NCBI GenBank assembly: GCA_032718475.1
Contig: JAUCBJ010004224.1
Coordinates: 62,001 to 126,000 of the forward strand
DNA length: 64,000 nucleotides
Reading direction: 5' to 3'
Source: Nemertoderma westbladi
Lineage: Eukaryota > Xenacoelomorpha > Nemertodermatida > Nemertodermatidae
Positions 54,377-64,000 of this stretch are shown here, piece by piece. The position numbers were made by a program, and so were the translations under genes. Each line of letters opens with the position of its first letter. Position 1 is the stretch's first letter. The notes beneath the pieces were generated by a model, which ran no database searches, was not told the DNA's origin, and saw nothing but the letters and a program-made list of their open reading frames with translations.

Positions 54377-56084
54377 CAGCGTCTGGAGTGGGTGTGTGAC
54401 TATATTATTTTATATTTGTTTTTATTATTTTATATTTAGGTATGTATTATTATGTACTCTTATTATAATCGTTTTCTTTAATTTTATTTAGTAGAGTGTT
54501 ATTTTAGCGATTATTTAGAAGATTAGTGCAATATATATTAGTGTTTATTACTTACTTACTTATATTATATTATATATTTAGTGCGACGGCGAGAAATAAT
54601 TCTTTTTCTCTTTCCTTACTGTCCGTATCATATTATAAATACGTGACTACAGTAAGATGAAATATCCGTACTTATTAAAGTACAATAAAGCTCCTACTAT
54701 ATTCAAGTATTATTGGTAAGTAGAGTATTAGGAATGCAAAATTCAGATCCTCGTGTCTCGGCTAAACCAAGCCCTGGGTAGACCTTGGAAATGACTTGCC
54801 TCTTCTCACTGACATTGCTTCTTGCAATATTGCTCTCATACCGTATATTAAATAATACATATAGTAGCGTGATGTCCCTTTAACAGTAGCGTACAACGCA
54901 AATAAATCTGTTAAACCCTTTGACCATCTGCAATTCTAGTCGATTAAGATATTGTGGCACCCACCGATATACTTGAAAGACAAAATTCTAGAATCAGTGG
55001 TTAACGTCCCCAGACATGTTCTGGAATAAACCGGTGCCCATCTTAAATATTAACTATTAATATTTATAAAATTTGTCAAACAAATACAATAGAGTAAATA
55101 CTTACAAGTTAACTCTAGAAAATCTATAAATTAAAATCTGTTAAAATTCAGATCCTTTAAAATTCTAGTCGATTAAGATATCGTAGCACTTACCGATACT
55201 TTTAAAAGGACAAATTTCCTAGAATTCAGGATCCTAGTTCCCAGACATGCTCTGGAATAAAATTATGTCTGTTTTAATGATAAATAATAAAATTTACGGG
55301 AATAAATTTAAATTCATCTCTTTTAATGAATTTGATAAATTGTCATTTTTATACAATTTATAACATTCCCAAAATTCCATTAATTAATAGATCATGGGAG
55401 CGGAGATTCACCCTATTAAGTATATTAGTGTGCGAGAATCTCCAATATATAGTCAATAGCCGATAAAATTCATGGAATCATGTATAAAGGGGATGTTGAC
55501 AATTAAAGAATTACTATTAAATAGCATCCCAGATCTGTATGCATGGGAATTACCCTAATTCTACCGCTAGCTTTCCATAATGTCACCATAGCAACAACCA
55601 CGCTAGAATTAGAAGCGAGTTAAATGAACAATAGAAAGCTTGCCCCATTGAATAGCATAGGGAATAAATAGCACACTGATAGTATCCAAGGATACATAAT
55701 AATAACGTGGCATTCTGGAAGGCACTTGACTAACGGACAAATGGCCCGAATGTGTACAATTTGTGACAGTTGTGTGGAATTTGTGCGTTTATAGGTGAAT
55801 GTTACTGCTAAAGTGTGTTTACAGTAGCGAGTCGCAGTTGTGAAAGTAGCCCTAACTCTGCAGTAAGAACCTGAAGTAAATCTAAGCCTTTGGGACGGAC
55901 AGTGGAGTGACTCGTGCTGGTTATCGTTGTCGTTGCGTAGCTACTACGTTGGCGAAAAACACAGCGACGACGGTACATCGGCACTGAGGATCTTGCACTG
56001 TCCGGGGGCCGTGAGGGGTAGGCAGCGACGCCCGCTAGCCTAATTATAAACTCATTATAATATTGATAAACTCATATAGCAGCT
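54377..56084 (+). other. pol-to-accessory intergenic region, copy B, clearest RNA modules
   Basis: 1.7 kb without a conserved frame. Module 1: outer stem ATTCTAG (54933-54939) with CTAGAAT (54988-54994), inner hairpin ATATT-GTGG-CAC-CCAC-c-GATAT (54949-54970), then CCAGA-CATGT-TCTGG (55010-55024). Module 2: ATTCTAG (55162-55168) with CTAGAAT (55219-55225), inner hairpin TATC-GTAG-CAC-TTAC-c-GATA, then CCAGA-CATGC-TCTGG (55241-55255). A pyrimidine-rich run (TCTTTTTCTCTTTCCTTACTG, about 54601) lies near the pol end and a GC-rich patch (CTGTCCGGGGGCC) near the ATG. Confidence 0.75.
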
Positions 56085-56452
56085 ATGACTGAGTTGATAG
56101 AAGATGATCTTGGTATCAGGGAGCGATATACTCTACCTTTACAAGCGTTTGTTGATAGCTTGATATGCGGCGACGCTAGTCCAACTACTACGGAGGATGA
56201 TGGTCGTTATATCGAACCGCCGATATCCCAGGAGCAACTTACGCATGAATTGGACTATAGAAAATTCACCGCTCGCTATACGCATCGTAATGGTACGTAT
56301 ATGGACTTCTTAACTACTGGCCATCCTATCGATTTACACGATACGGACGATGTGCAGACACCGAAAGGGAAATGGTTTTATTTAAATGTCATACCCAGCG
56401 GAGTCGGAACGATAAACCGAGAATAGAACACGAGAATTCTATTCGAAACCGA
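56085..56452 (+). pseudogene. Accessory frame start, copy B, truncated
   Basis: ATG at 56085 opens MTELIEDDLGIRERYTLPLQ, very close to copy A over 90 residues. A small change near 56354 shifts the frame (DDV followed by unrelated residues). DNA homology runs to GAAACCGACTC at 56452, where LINE-6 begins. At the codon that is TGA in copy A this copy has CGA. Confidence 0.78.
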
Positions 56453-57423
56453 CTCTGTTCTTCGACTTTGTTGGTCTGTATAACTTTAGCAACGCAGTCC
56501 TTGATCTTGTCCTCGAGATTGCAGGATCGATTTGCGGGAGCGCCATGGCGACTGGGGTTTACCCATTGGTCATGGCGGCGTTTAGTGGGACCGAGTGGTC
56601 TTCTAGCATCGCGGGGTTCTGGAGAAGGTGAGCGAATGTCGCTATTTCCATCCGACTCCAAGGTCTTCCCAACTAAGAAATCGCGCAACTCGTTCATCTG
56701 AGAAGTTAGCGACTCGAGCTTGTCAGCAACAGAAACTTGATTATTGTCGCTGTCCGGTACCGGTGTGCCGGTACAACCAGATCCGGCAGCAACATGTTCA
56801 GACATGGACTGGTCCCGGCATTTAACACATAGGAAAACTAAGCTAGGATACTTGCCGAGGGCGTCGTATACTGCGGCCGGAATACGCGAGTGGTTGCTGT
56901 GTTCCCATCGGTCACACCCATAACATTGTAACCCATTGTGAATAACTCGTTTGGCACACACAGTGCAAACTTCGTCGTCACCCTGAGTGGCGTTATTAAG
57001 TTTCTCAAATGGGTTGTTCAATCTAGATGTTGGACTTTTGGTACTCGAAACTTTGCTGCTAGCAGGAAGTCGACTGCCGGTGCCGGACGTTGGAAGTTGT
57101 GATTTACCAGCAACAGATAAATTACCCTTATCTGTTACCGGCACCTTTGTCGTATCGGTTGCCTTCTTATTCGACCTTTTCTTCGGAGATTTGGGTTTAC
57201 GATTTCCTGTACCAGTAGGCCTACCCTTCAGGATTTCAACCGGGGACTGACTGCCCGAAACGGCAGTCAGTTGGCTCGATCTAACTTCCTGTTTATCTCG
57301 ATCCAGTTTATCCTGACACTCCATGATATGGAGTTGGAGGTCGTCGACGTCGTCGAACACGGCCTCACAGTTGCAACATGAAACAGTTATGGACCGCCTT
57401 CCCCGGATGGGAGAGGGCGGCAT
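56453..57423 (-). pseudogene. LINE-6 ORF1: C2H2 and PHD-finger protein, 3' end missing
   Basis: From MPPSPIRGRRSITVSCCNC the protein has a C2H2-like finger (CCNCEAVFDDVDDLQLHIMEC), a Ser/Lys/Pro-rich linker, a PHD finger at about residues 150-205 (CTVCAKRVIHNGLQCYGCDR ... FLCVKCRD) and a short coiled coil (KLESLTSQMNELRDFL). It resembles the ORF1 proteins of some invertebrate LINEs. The frame is intact until it runs into copy B at 56452. Only the 5' part of the element is present, opposite to the usual 5' truncation. A host PHD gene is a less likely alternative. Confidence 0.6.
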
Positions 57424-58320
57424 AATGTACCGTTGGTCGAAGCACCGGCACCGAGTTATGCAGTAGGATGATGAGTCGTCGTAATATTTAAAATTATATA
57501 AATTAAAATAAGCAAGTGCAGGATGAGATAACCACCATTACATTTTTGGTGTAATAGACTCGTTATCCGTCTCGATCGCTTCGCTATGCACATCTTACTG
57601 TGTTTAATAAACTCAGAAACTCCATCGCCTTCCTGTCGTTCTCTGTTTTGTAGATTACTTCGCCATCATCTGATCGCTTTGGGTGCGTGTTTAATACTGT
57701 AATAGACTCCGCCGCCATCGTATCGTTCTGGATACATTGAACAGTTGAATAGACTCTATCAGTCCATTGTCCATCGCGATCGTTTCATTGTTACGTTTAA
57801 TTGACTCCGTCGCCTCCTCGGATTAGGAATCCGGCCGGGTTTCGTAGATTCCGCCATCGTTCAGCAGTTCAGTGTTTTTAATCAAAGCTAGAATTCCGGC
57901 ACCGGCACCATGATCAACGATTTCGGAAGTAACAGACTCCGTCAACAACACTCGGGGTTTAAAAAATACAACTATTGGCTGATCGGGCAACTTGTAACTG
58001 GGCGATCATCTATCTGATAGTAGAAAAAGACTGTCTGACAGTTGGTATCAGACTATCTGATAGTTAGCGCCCCATGGGTAAATCCTTACCCCATGGGCTG
58101 TTACCTCTCTGACTGACAGCGCAACAGCCCCTATAGGACAGGGCGGGGCGTGTATCATCTCTAATGCAGATGCGTATCAAGCCTTTGCCTTCAATGGTGC
58201 CCTAGGCGCTATAGCCCTCAATGACTTATTTAGTTGACGGGGCTGAACCAACCCACTCTTGATCAACTAAATAATGAATAGGCTATGCTTATCGGGCCTG
58301 CCCTACCGGGCTACCGATCT
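57424..58320 (-). other. Probable LINE-6 5' UTR with degenerate repeats
   Basis: No gene seen. Loose repeats of a motif like TAATAGACTCCGTCGCCATCG recur at 57548-57940 (plus-strand view). At 58010-58090 there are short inverted and direct repeats (CTATCTGATAGT, GACTGTCTGACAGTT, CCCATGGG). Bases 58140-58320 are GC-richer unique sequence (GGGCCTGCCCTACCGGGC). Assignment to LINE-6 is by adjacency only. Confidence 0.35.
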
Positions 58321-59662
58321 AATTTATTTTATTCATATTTTTAAAAAATACTTACTTACATACAGTATATTATTTTTTACATAGATATTAATAATTAGTG
58401 CAGTTCTTAAGACTCGTAATTACCGGTATCAATATTTAATCATTACCCATAAACAGTTTTAGGTACTTATTGTAACTTCATCTATGTAGTATTTGTAAAT
58501 TGTCTACTGTATATCAAAGTTTTTAGTTAAATTGTTAATTTACTTAAGTAAGGTACAACAAGCATTTGATTTCTATACCTTAAACATTGGAATTGGAATT
58601 TTTTATTTGACATTAAATCAGTTAAAAAACAAGCACTAAAGATAGCATTAAAGCAGTGTAAGGAAAAGGTAAAGGCAACAAACCAATGTACAGTATGGTA
58701 TGGACGGGAGACGGGAAATTTTAAACACCATTTACAACATAATTATGGTAAGACATTTCTATTTCAGGATTTAGGACCAACAAACTTAGTGGATACGAGA
58801 TGAAAGGTGTAAGTGCAGCAACTATAAAAATTATTGAAATTTTACTAAAAATTATTGTAATTATGATAAGGAATTTAGGACCATACGAAGACAGTGGATA
58901 CGAGGTGCAAGGTATAAATAAAAGAAACAACAACAGAATAATTATAAAAACGTTCGACACCAATAAAATCTATATTTTATGAACTGTATTTATTTCTATT
59001 GTCTTACTAAAAATATTATTTACTGTAGTTATTTATAATAAGTTTACCGCGGTAAGTTAGAATTTATAAATACACAATGCATATATTATATATACTGAGA
59101 CTTAATTACAGAATTAAGCAGTGATTTGCCGTCGAGGATAACCCCATGAGACTATGTCTCGTTTTCATGAGGGTCCTCACTATATCAGGAAATATTAAAA
59201 TCGATAAAGGTTCTATGAAGTTGATACATATAGTATTATAGTATGTTACATATGTACATTATTGCAAATAAGTTTAAGTCGAATTGCAACAATTTAGGAA
59301 GAGCTTGAGTGTGATAAAATAAATAATATAAAACACAATTAGGCGAATAAATATAAATATTACTAATAACCATGACTAGTATCCGTTAAGTTAAAATATT
59401 CTGGGCATAGGAGTTTCACTCATAACTTTTAACAAGGAGTTTTCCTCCCTTCGGTTATCCCCTCCTCGTAAAATAAAATAAGAACATAAATAAAATAAAA
59501 ACATAAAATAAAATAAAAACGTACTGTATATACATGAAATAGGTATTATCTTAAAAACAATCTTAAAGCATAAGAGTTTATGTCATAACCTTTAGGCACA
59601 TAGAGTTTTCCTCCTCGATCAGTTTGTTAAGCAAGTACGATTTAACTTTGTGTTTAAAGGTC
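58321..59662. other. AT-rich intergenic DNA with minor repeats; LINE-7 3' UTR at right
   Basis: No coding frame I can support. A unit containing ATTTAGGACCA ... GTGGATACGAG occurs near 58769 and 58884, a two-copy repeat. ACATAAAATAAAATAAAAAC repeats lie near 59470-59520. A GGATAACCCCATGAG / GAGGGTCCTCAC pair near 59138 and GAGTTTTCCTCC near 59450 and 59600 resemble LINE 3'-end sequence on the minus strand. Confidence 0.4.
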
Positions 59663-61078
59663 TCAATTGTTGGGGCGTTTTTTTATGTCCGATGGCAACG
59701 CATTCCATAGAACTGGTCCCTGATGAGCGAAAGATTCACAACCAACTGTTGTGCGGTGGAAGGGGACAACAGCCTGAGAAACCCCACTACGTAAACGAGC
59801 AGAGCTGTCCGAGAAGGTAACCAAGTCCTGCAGGTAGGCTGAGGATTGGTGGTAACGAATACGAAACATATGTGTTAGTATTATTTGCTGAACACGTTCC
59901 CGTATTGGTAACCAGTTTATCAAAACTAGATCCTCTATACCGATGTGGCTACGAGGTCGATGAGACAGACAATACCGTATGCATTTCCGCAATAACGCAT
60001 CTGCCTGCCTTTTTAGTTGCGATGGGGCACTTATGTACCAGCAAGGGGAGGCAAAGTCAAGGTGAGGTTGAATCAAAGTATTGACAAGAGGCCGCCGGAG
60101 CGATTGAGGGATAGATGCTGAGTTCCGATAGAGGAAGCGGAGTGTTGCATTTCCTTTACGAATAGCCTTACGAGCGGCCATTTCACCTGACAATGATGGA
60201 TCAAGAGGACATCCAAGGAAGTTAACAGTTTTTCCTGCTGGGAGACTTTTACCTTGGTAGATTACATTAAAGTTGTCAACATCTGAAAGTCGCTGATGAG
60301 TTCCAAAAAGCATAACCTCGAACTTTTCTGGGTGTATGCTTAAACGGTTGTTTATTGCCCATGTTGACACTTTCGATAGCTTATTTGCTAATGACTTAGC
60401 TATTTCTGCAGGATTTGTGCCAGAAGTAAGTAGGTTAGTGTCATCAACATACTTTGGCGATGGGTCTGCTTGTGTATCGACAGCTGTGTTAAAGTCTACC
60501 AGAGGATGTGTAAGCAGTTCCATGTTACTTTCTTCTCTAGGATTGGCTAGCATTACCTTGTTGCTATCTACCACTGGTCCTATTGCTAGGTTGTGCTTGT
60601 TGCCCAAGGTCTTCTTGGAATTCGAAGGAGTATGGGTTGTGGCATCCAGTGTTTGGGTTAGAGAAGTACCTTCGATGGCGAGGTTAAAGTCGTTAATGTA
60701 GTCGAGAAACATTAGCACACCAAGAAGGGACCCTTGTGGAACACCTATATCAGTTGATAATACCTGTGATTTAGAGTTTGCAATTTGGACAAATTGACAG
60801 CGACCAGTCAAATATGAGCGGAACCATAAAACAGTAGATTGTGAAAAGCCAATACATTTAAGTTTATGAAGCAGAAGGTTATGGTCAACTGTATCAAAAG
60901 CACGCTGGGGATCTATGGCTACCATTCCGACGAGTTTACCAGAATCCATTGCATTCTTTATATAGTTATCTAGAAATAGCAGGGAGATCTGGACAGAGTG
61001 TCCAGGCCTCGAACCCGATTGGAATTTATCAATAATTTTTGAAGAGTGGAAGATTTGAAGATTTGGAACATTAAACAT
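59663..61078 (-). pseudogene. LINE-7: L2/CR1-like RT with extra segment before the catalytic box
   Basis: 471 open codons with motif A VAIDPQRAFDTVDHNLL (about 52-69), motif B GVPQGSLLGVLMFLDYINDF (about 112-131) and motif C YVDD (210-213), then a normal LINE C-terminus (PHLDFASPCWY ... FAHQGPVLWNALPSDIKKR). Between motif B and motif C lie about 70 extra residues (about 137-208) without RT similarity. The 5' part (endonuclease, RT N-terminus) is missing; the element starts at about 61078. Confidence 0.8.
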
Positions 61079-61380
61079 ATAGCCTAATCTGCTACCATGC
61101 CTTGCAGCCCTGACCAGACCAGCTGATTATTTAAATGTTGGCTTGTGTTGGTTGAATTTATATTTTGTTTAATTAATTCGATATTCCTTGACTGTCAGAC
61201 TGTAAGGGTACCGGTACCAGGTACTTTTGTCTTGCAGCTGTACATGGATCTTAGCTCAGTAGCTGTACCCGTACGGTAGGCTATTGAATTGGCGTAACTA
61301 AATCTTGCAATACCCCCAATAAAATAACCTAACACTACATTCAGACATTCTGACTTGGTACTGTGGTACCGGTATGCGGT
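61079..61380. other. Unassigned stretch with ACCGGTACC strings
   Basis: No frame or RNA gene seen. It contains several GGTACCGGTACC-like palindromes (61205, 61365). Confidence 0.4.
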
Positions 61381-62085
61381 ATGGTAATAATGTCAATTTT
61401 TCAATATCGCGCTAGACTCCAAATTAGTAAATTTCGTTTTAGTAACCGAGTTGTTTCAATTTGGAATAATTTATCGGATGACATAGTGAACTCTTCCAAC
61501 AAAGATATTTTTACGTCTAGATTGAAGGAGGCAAATCTACTAGCTGACTAACCTAGGCCTAGGCCTATTGTAAATTTAATCGATTGTTATAATTTTTATT
61601 TCAATATTTTTAGACAATGCTATTGAATTAGGGCCTACCCTGTATTTTGATACTGTATGTATTTTATTTTTTACACTGGACAAGTTTTACTGGACTGCCA
61701 AGATGATTTTATTTTAATGTATGTTGTCTTACTACCGGTAGATATATTTTACTGGACTGCATAGACGTTGGAAATCAAATTTTCTTACTGTAGGCTAATT
61801 TTATTATGTCAAATTCATTTCTTAATGTACTGATGTATGTTTTTATGTCACACTAATGTTTTACTGTACCGGTACCGGTATATTTTTAGACTGGACTATT
61901 CATCAGTTCATGCAATATTGTTAGTTGTCGGTATTGCAGTATTGTACATGGATTAATATTAAGTTGTAGATATTTAGTGTTGTCTTTCACCTATTAGTGT
62001 TAATTTTTAACCTTGGTGATTTTCTCCCTCTATTAATAATTTTATAATATATGAGGTGTTAATAATAGTAATAATAATAATAGTA
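61381..62085 (+). pseudogene. LINE-8: 3' end of a CR1/L2-like LINE
   Basis: The frame reads ISKFRFSNRVVSIWNNLSDD ... FTSRLKEANLLAD and stops at 61551, the typical last 50 residues of a CR1/L2-type LINE (FS.RVV..WN.LP). A 3' UTR of about 500 bp follows, with two TTTTACTGGACTGC units (61686, 61749), and ends in a TAATAA-type tail near 62055-62085. Confidence 0.65.
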
Positions 62086-62127
62086 ATGGTACCACCGCCA
62101 CCGTCTGACCGGTCCAACGAATCTGTA

Positions 62128-62226
62128 CAAAAAAGTACAAAATAGTACAATATAGTACAAAAGAGTACAATAAAGTGCAAAAATAGTACAAAAGAGTGCA
62201 AAAATAGTACAAAAGAGTACAAACGA
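62128..62226 (-). repeat. AGTACAAAA-type minisatellite
   Basis: About nine degenerate units of 10-12 bp around AGTACAAAA (variants AGTGCAAAA, AGTACAATA). The hydrophobic open frames on the minus strand are by-products of the repeat. Confidence 0.85.
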
Positions 62227-62619
62227 GTGAGAAACGCATACAAAACGTGTATACCAGTGTAGTCTACACTACACTACTGCACTACACTTGTATATATAAA
62301 TATAATGAATTCTGTAATTGTAAGCAAATGCAACGGGACCGAAATATGCTGATATGCGCCGCTACAGTGTCAATCACTAGCGCTAGCGGCCTTGGTTCTG
62401 TGGTCAGTACGAAATGATTGACAGAACTTTGATTCATGTAGATTTTGACTGGCTTACAAGTAGAAATAGGCTACAGTTCGTATAATACAATATAATGCAA
62501 TACTATGCAGTGGGTAGATAAAACTCCTATAACTGAGACTCAAAAATTAGGCCAAGTCTTAAAGTAGCCCATATACTGAAGGATAGACTGTCTGCTACTG
62601 TACATTATGTAGGCTATGT
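62227..62619. other. No gene seen
   Basis: Unassigned sequence of ordinary composition between the minisatellite and LINE-9. The left border of LINE-9 is not visible. Confidence 0.4.
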
Positions 62620-64000
62620 ATGTCTGTATGTACGACTTGGGATTCAGACTGTCTGACTGTTACCACGGAGTCTGAAATGTCGGAAGTTCTAAGTGACACA
62701 TTTTCTGCTGCGTTTATTTCTGACGACGGCATCAGTGACCCATTACCTGACCCCCCAACCTTTGAGCGTGATATTCCCCTTCTTGAGAATGTTGACGTTT
62801 CTATTGAAAATGTGATGAAGTTGTTATCTGATTTGAATCCTACCAAGTCTGCTGGCCCCGACAAACTACATAGTCGAATACTGAAAGAGTTAACCGAGGT
62901 CATTGCAGTCCCATGTCAGTTTATATTCCAGTTGTCTTTTGATTCAGGTGTTGTTCCAGACGACTGGCGTACTGCAACTATCAGTCCCTTGTTAAAGAAA
63001 CCTCCTAAACATAACCCGGATAACTATCGTCCCATATCCCTTACTTGTATCTTGGCTAAGGTCTGTGAGAAGTTTATTCGTGATGCACTTATTTGTCATT
63101 TTGAAGGAAATAATATTTTCACTGATGCCCAGCACGGTGCTCATGCTCACCGTTCTACAGTTACACAGTTACTAGAAGTAGTGGAAGACTTCTGCAACTT
63201 TGGAGCTGATGTTGTGTATCTCGATCTAAGATGAGCCTTTGACACTGTCTCACACACCCTGCTACTGCATAAATTAGAGAGTTATGGTGTAAAGGGCAAC
63301 GTTTTAGTTTGGATAGGTAACTTTCTTACTGGGCGTACCCAAACTGTTAGGGTTAATGGAGTATTAAGTGGGACTCGAATGGTGACCAGTGGCGTTCCTC
63401 AAGGGACTGTTACTGCGCCAATATTATTCTTGATCTTCGTTAACGATGTTCCTGATATGATCACATCTTGTTGTAAGATATTTGTAGATGATACGAAAAT
63501 ATACAGACAAATTTATAGTACAGACGACACCAACTTCTTGCAAGCAGACTTAAACCGGCTTGTTGAATGGGCAAACAAATGGCACTTACAGTTTAATTTT
63601 TCAAAGTGTAAAATACTTCACCTTGGTCGTAGAAATCCATCAACGCCATACTACATGTCTAACACAGTTCTGGATGCAGTATGCGAAGAGAAAGACCTCG
63701 GTGTTACTTTTAGTTCCAATATGTCATTCTCCGCTCATTGTTCTAATATTGCTGCTCGTGCGACACGTATTCTTAACTTATTAAAACACACATTCACGTT
63801 TATGGAACCGATAATGTTTACCAAGTTATATAAGTCTATAATTCGTCTGCTACTCGAATATGGTACAGTTGTATGGTCACCGTATCTTCAAAAGGATATC
63901 GAGCACATAGAACAAGTGCAACGCCGCGCAACCCGTATGGTACCTTCACTACACCATCTGTCATATGAGGAGCGTCTTCGTTCACTTAAAATACCGACAC
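62620..64000 (+). pseudogene. LINE-9: CR1/L2-like RT, runs off the window
   Basis: RT motifs in order: KSAGPDKLHSRILKEL, NYRPISLTCILAKVCEKFI, QHGAHAHRSTVTQLL, motif A YLDLR-stop-AFDTVSHTLLL, motif B GVPQGTVTAPILFLIFVND and motif C FVDDTK, then WANKWHLQFNFSKCKILHLG and YGTVVWSPYLQKDIEHIEQV. A TGA (63232-63234) sits inside motif A where Lys or Ser is expected, so this copy is dead. Apart from that the same frame is open to the window end. The endonuclease part is not seen. Confidence 0.85.

Larger units (their letters stand above)
31030..56452 (+). mobile_element. BEL/Pao element copy B, split by LINE-4
   Basis: Plus-strand copy lacking its 5' LTR and gag N-terminus: it starts at CAAATGGCTAGAACC (about 31029). 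Parts are gag-protease (31033-33231), then LINE-4, then RT-RNase H-integrase (50832-54376), the structured intergenic region (54377-56084) and the start of the accessory frame (56085-56452), where LINE-6 cuts it off. Deduced proteins are very close to copy A. Stops, a 29-nt deletion in integrase and frameshifts make it inactive. Confidence 0.9.

Noticed and set aside
55010-55024. CCAGACATGTTCTGG as a p53-like or steroid-receptor-like half site
   Set aside because: The core fits such consensus patterns, but in copy A the centre changes while the CCAGA/TCTGG pairing stays, so an RNA hairpin explains it better.
62007-62243. Leu/Phe-rich minus-strand frames that look like membrane proteins
   Set aside because: Produced by the AGTACAAAA minisatellite and a TAA-rich tail.

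Overview
This is animal (metazoan) genomic DNA made almost entirely of nested retrotransposons. I find no host gene, tRNA, rRNA, operon or CRISPR array. The mix is CR1/L2/jockey-like LINEs with PHD-like fingers, a Penelope-like element with a GIY-YIG domain, and large BEL/Pao LTR elements, in an AT-rich background with many TACCGGTA and TAGGCCTA strings. That suggests an aquatic invertebrate, but the species cannot be fixed from the sequence.

Layout. 1-12.6 kb: a plus-strand LINE (LINE-1, 126-12587 overall) split by a minus-strand LINE (LINE-2, about 3337-8285) and a 5'-truncated plus-strand LINE (LINE-3, about 8286-11955). LINE-3 is itself split by a Penelope-like element (8838-11212) with a perfect 13-bp target duplication. 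12.6-31.0 kb: BEL/Pao copy A on the minus strand (3' LTR 12588-13727, accessory frame, pol, gag), split by LINE-5 (17856-21165). At about 31030 copy A meets BEL/Pao copy B head to head. Copy B runs on the plus strand to 56452. It is split by LINE-4 (33232-50831, target duplication CCTATC), and LINE-4 is split by a small insertion (about 35884-36871) and by a complete BEL/Pao copy C (37679-49489) with two 1.25-kb LTRs and the 5-bp target duplication CGGGC. 56.4-64 kb: the 5' piece of LINE-6, unassigned AT-rich and repeat-rich DNA, LINE-7 (minus), a LINE 3' end (LINE-8) and LINE-9, which runs off the window.

Main result. All three BEL/Pao copies have the same extra architecture downstream of gag-pol: a 1.6-1.7-kb non-coding region with two conserved RNA-fold modules, then an accessory reading frame starting MTELIED, and in copy A that frame runs for about 1,400 codons to just before the 3' LTR. 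In copy A it appears as a string of closely spaced ORFs, but all are in one register and separated only by four single stop codons. It carries zinc-binding patterns, including a gag-type CX2CX4HX4C knuckle, and a very basic C-terminus. It sits where env would be, but I see no signal peptide or convincing membrane anchor. I do not recognise this polyprotein. Copy C also shows a possible self-priming arrangement: the 12 nt right after its 5' LTR are exactly complementary to a site inside the LTR.

Order of events from the nesting: B, then LINE-4 into B, then C into LINE-4. C has lost RT, most of RNase H, integrase and most of the accessory frame, yet has LTRs and a target duplication, so it probably moved using proteins supplied by a relative.
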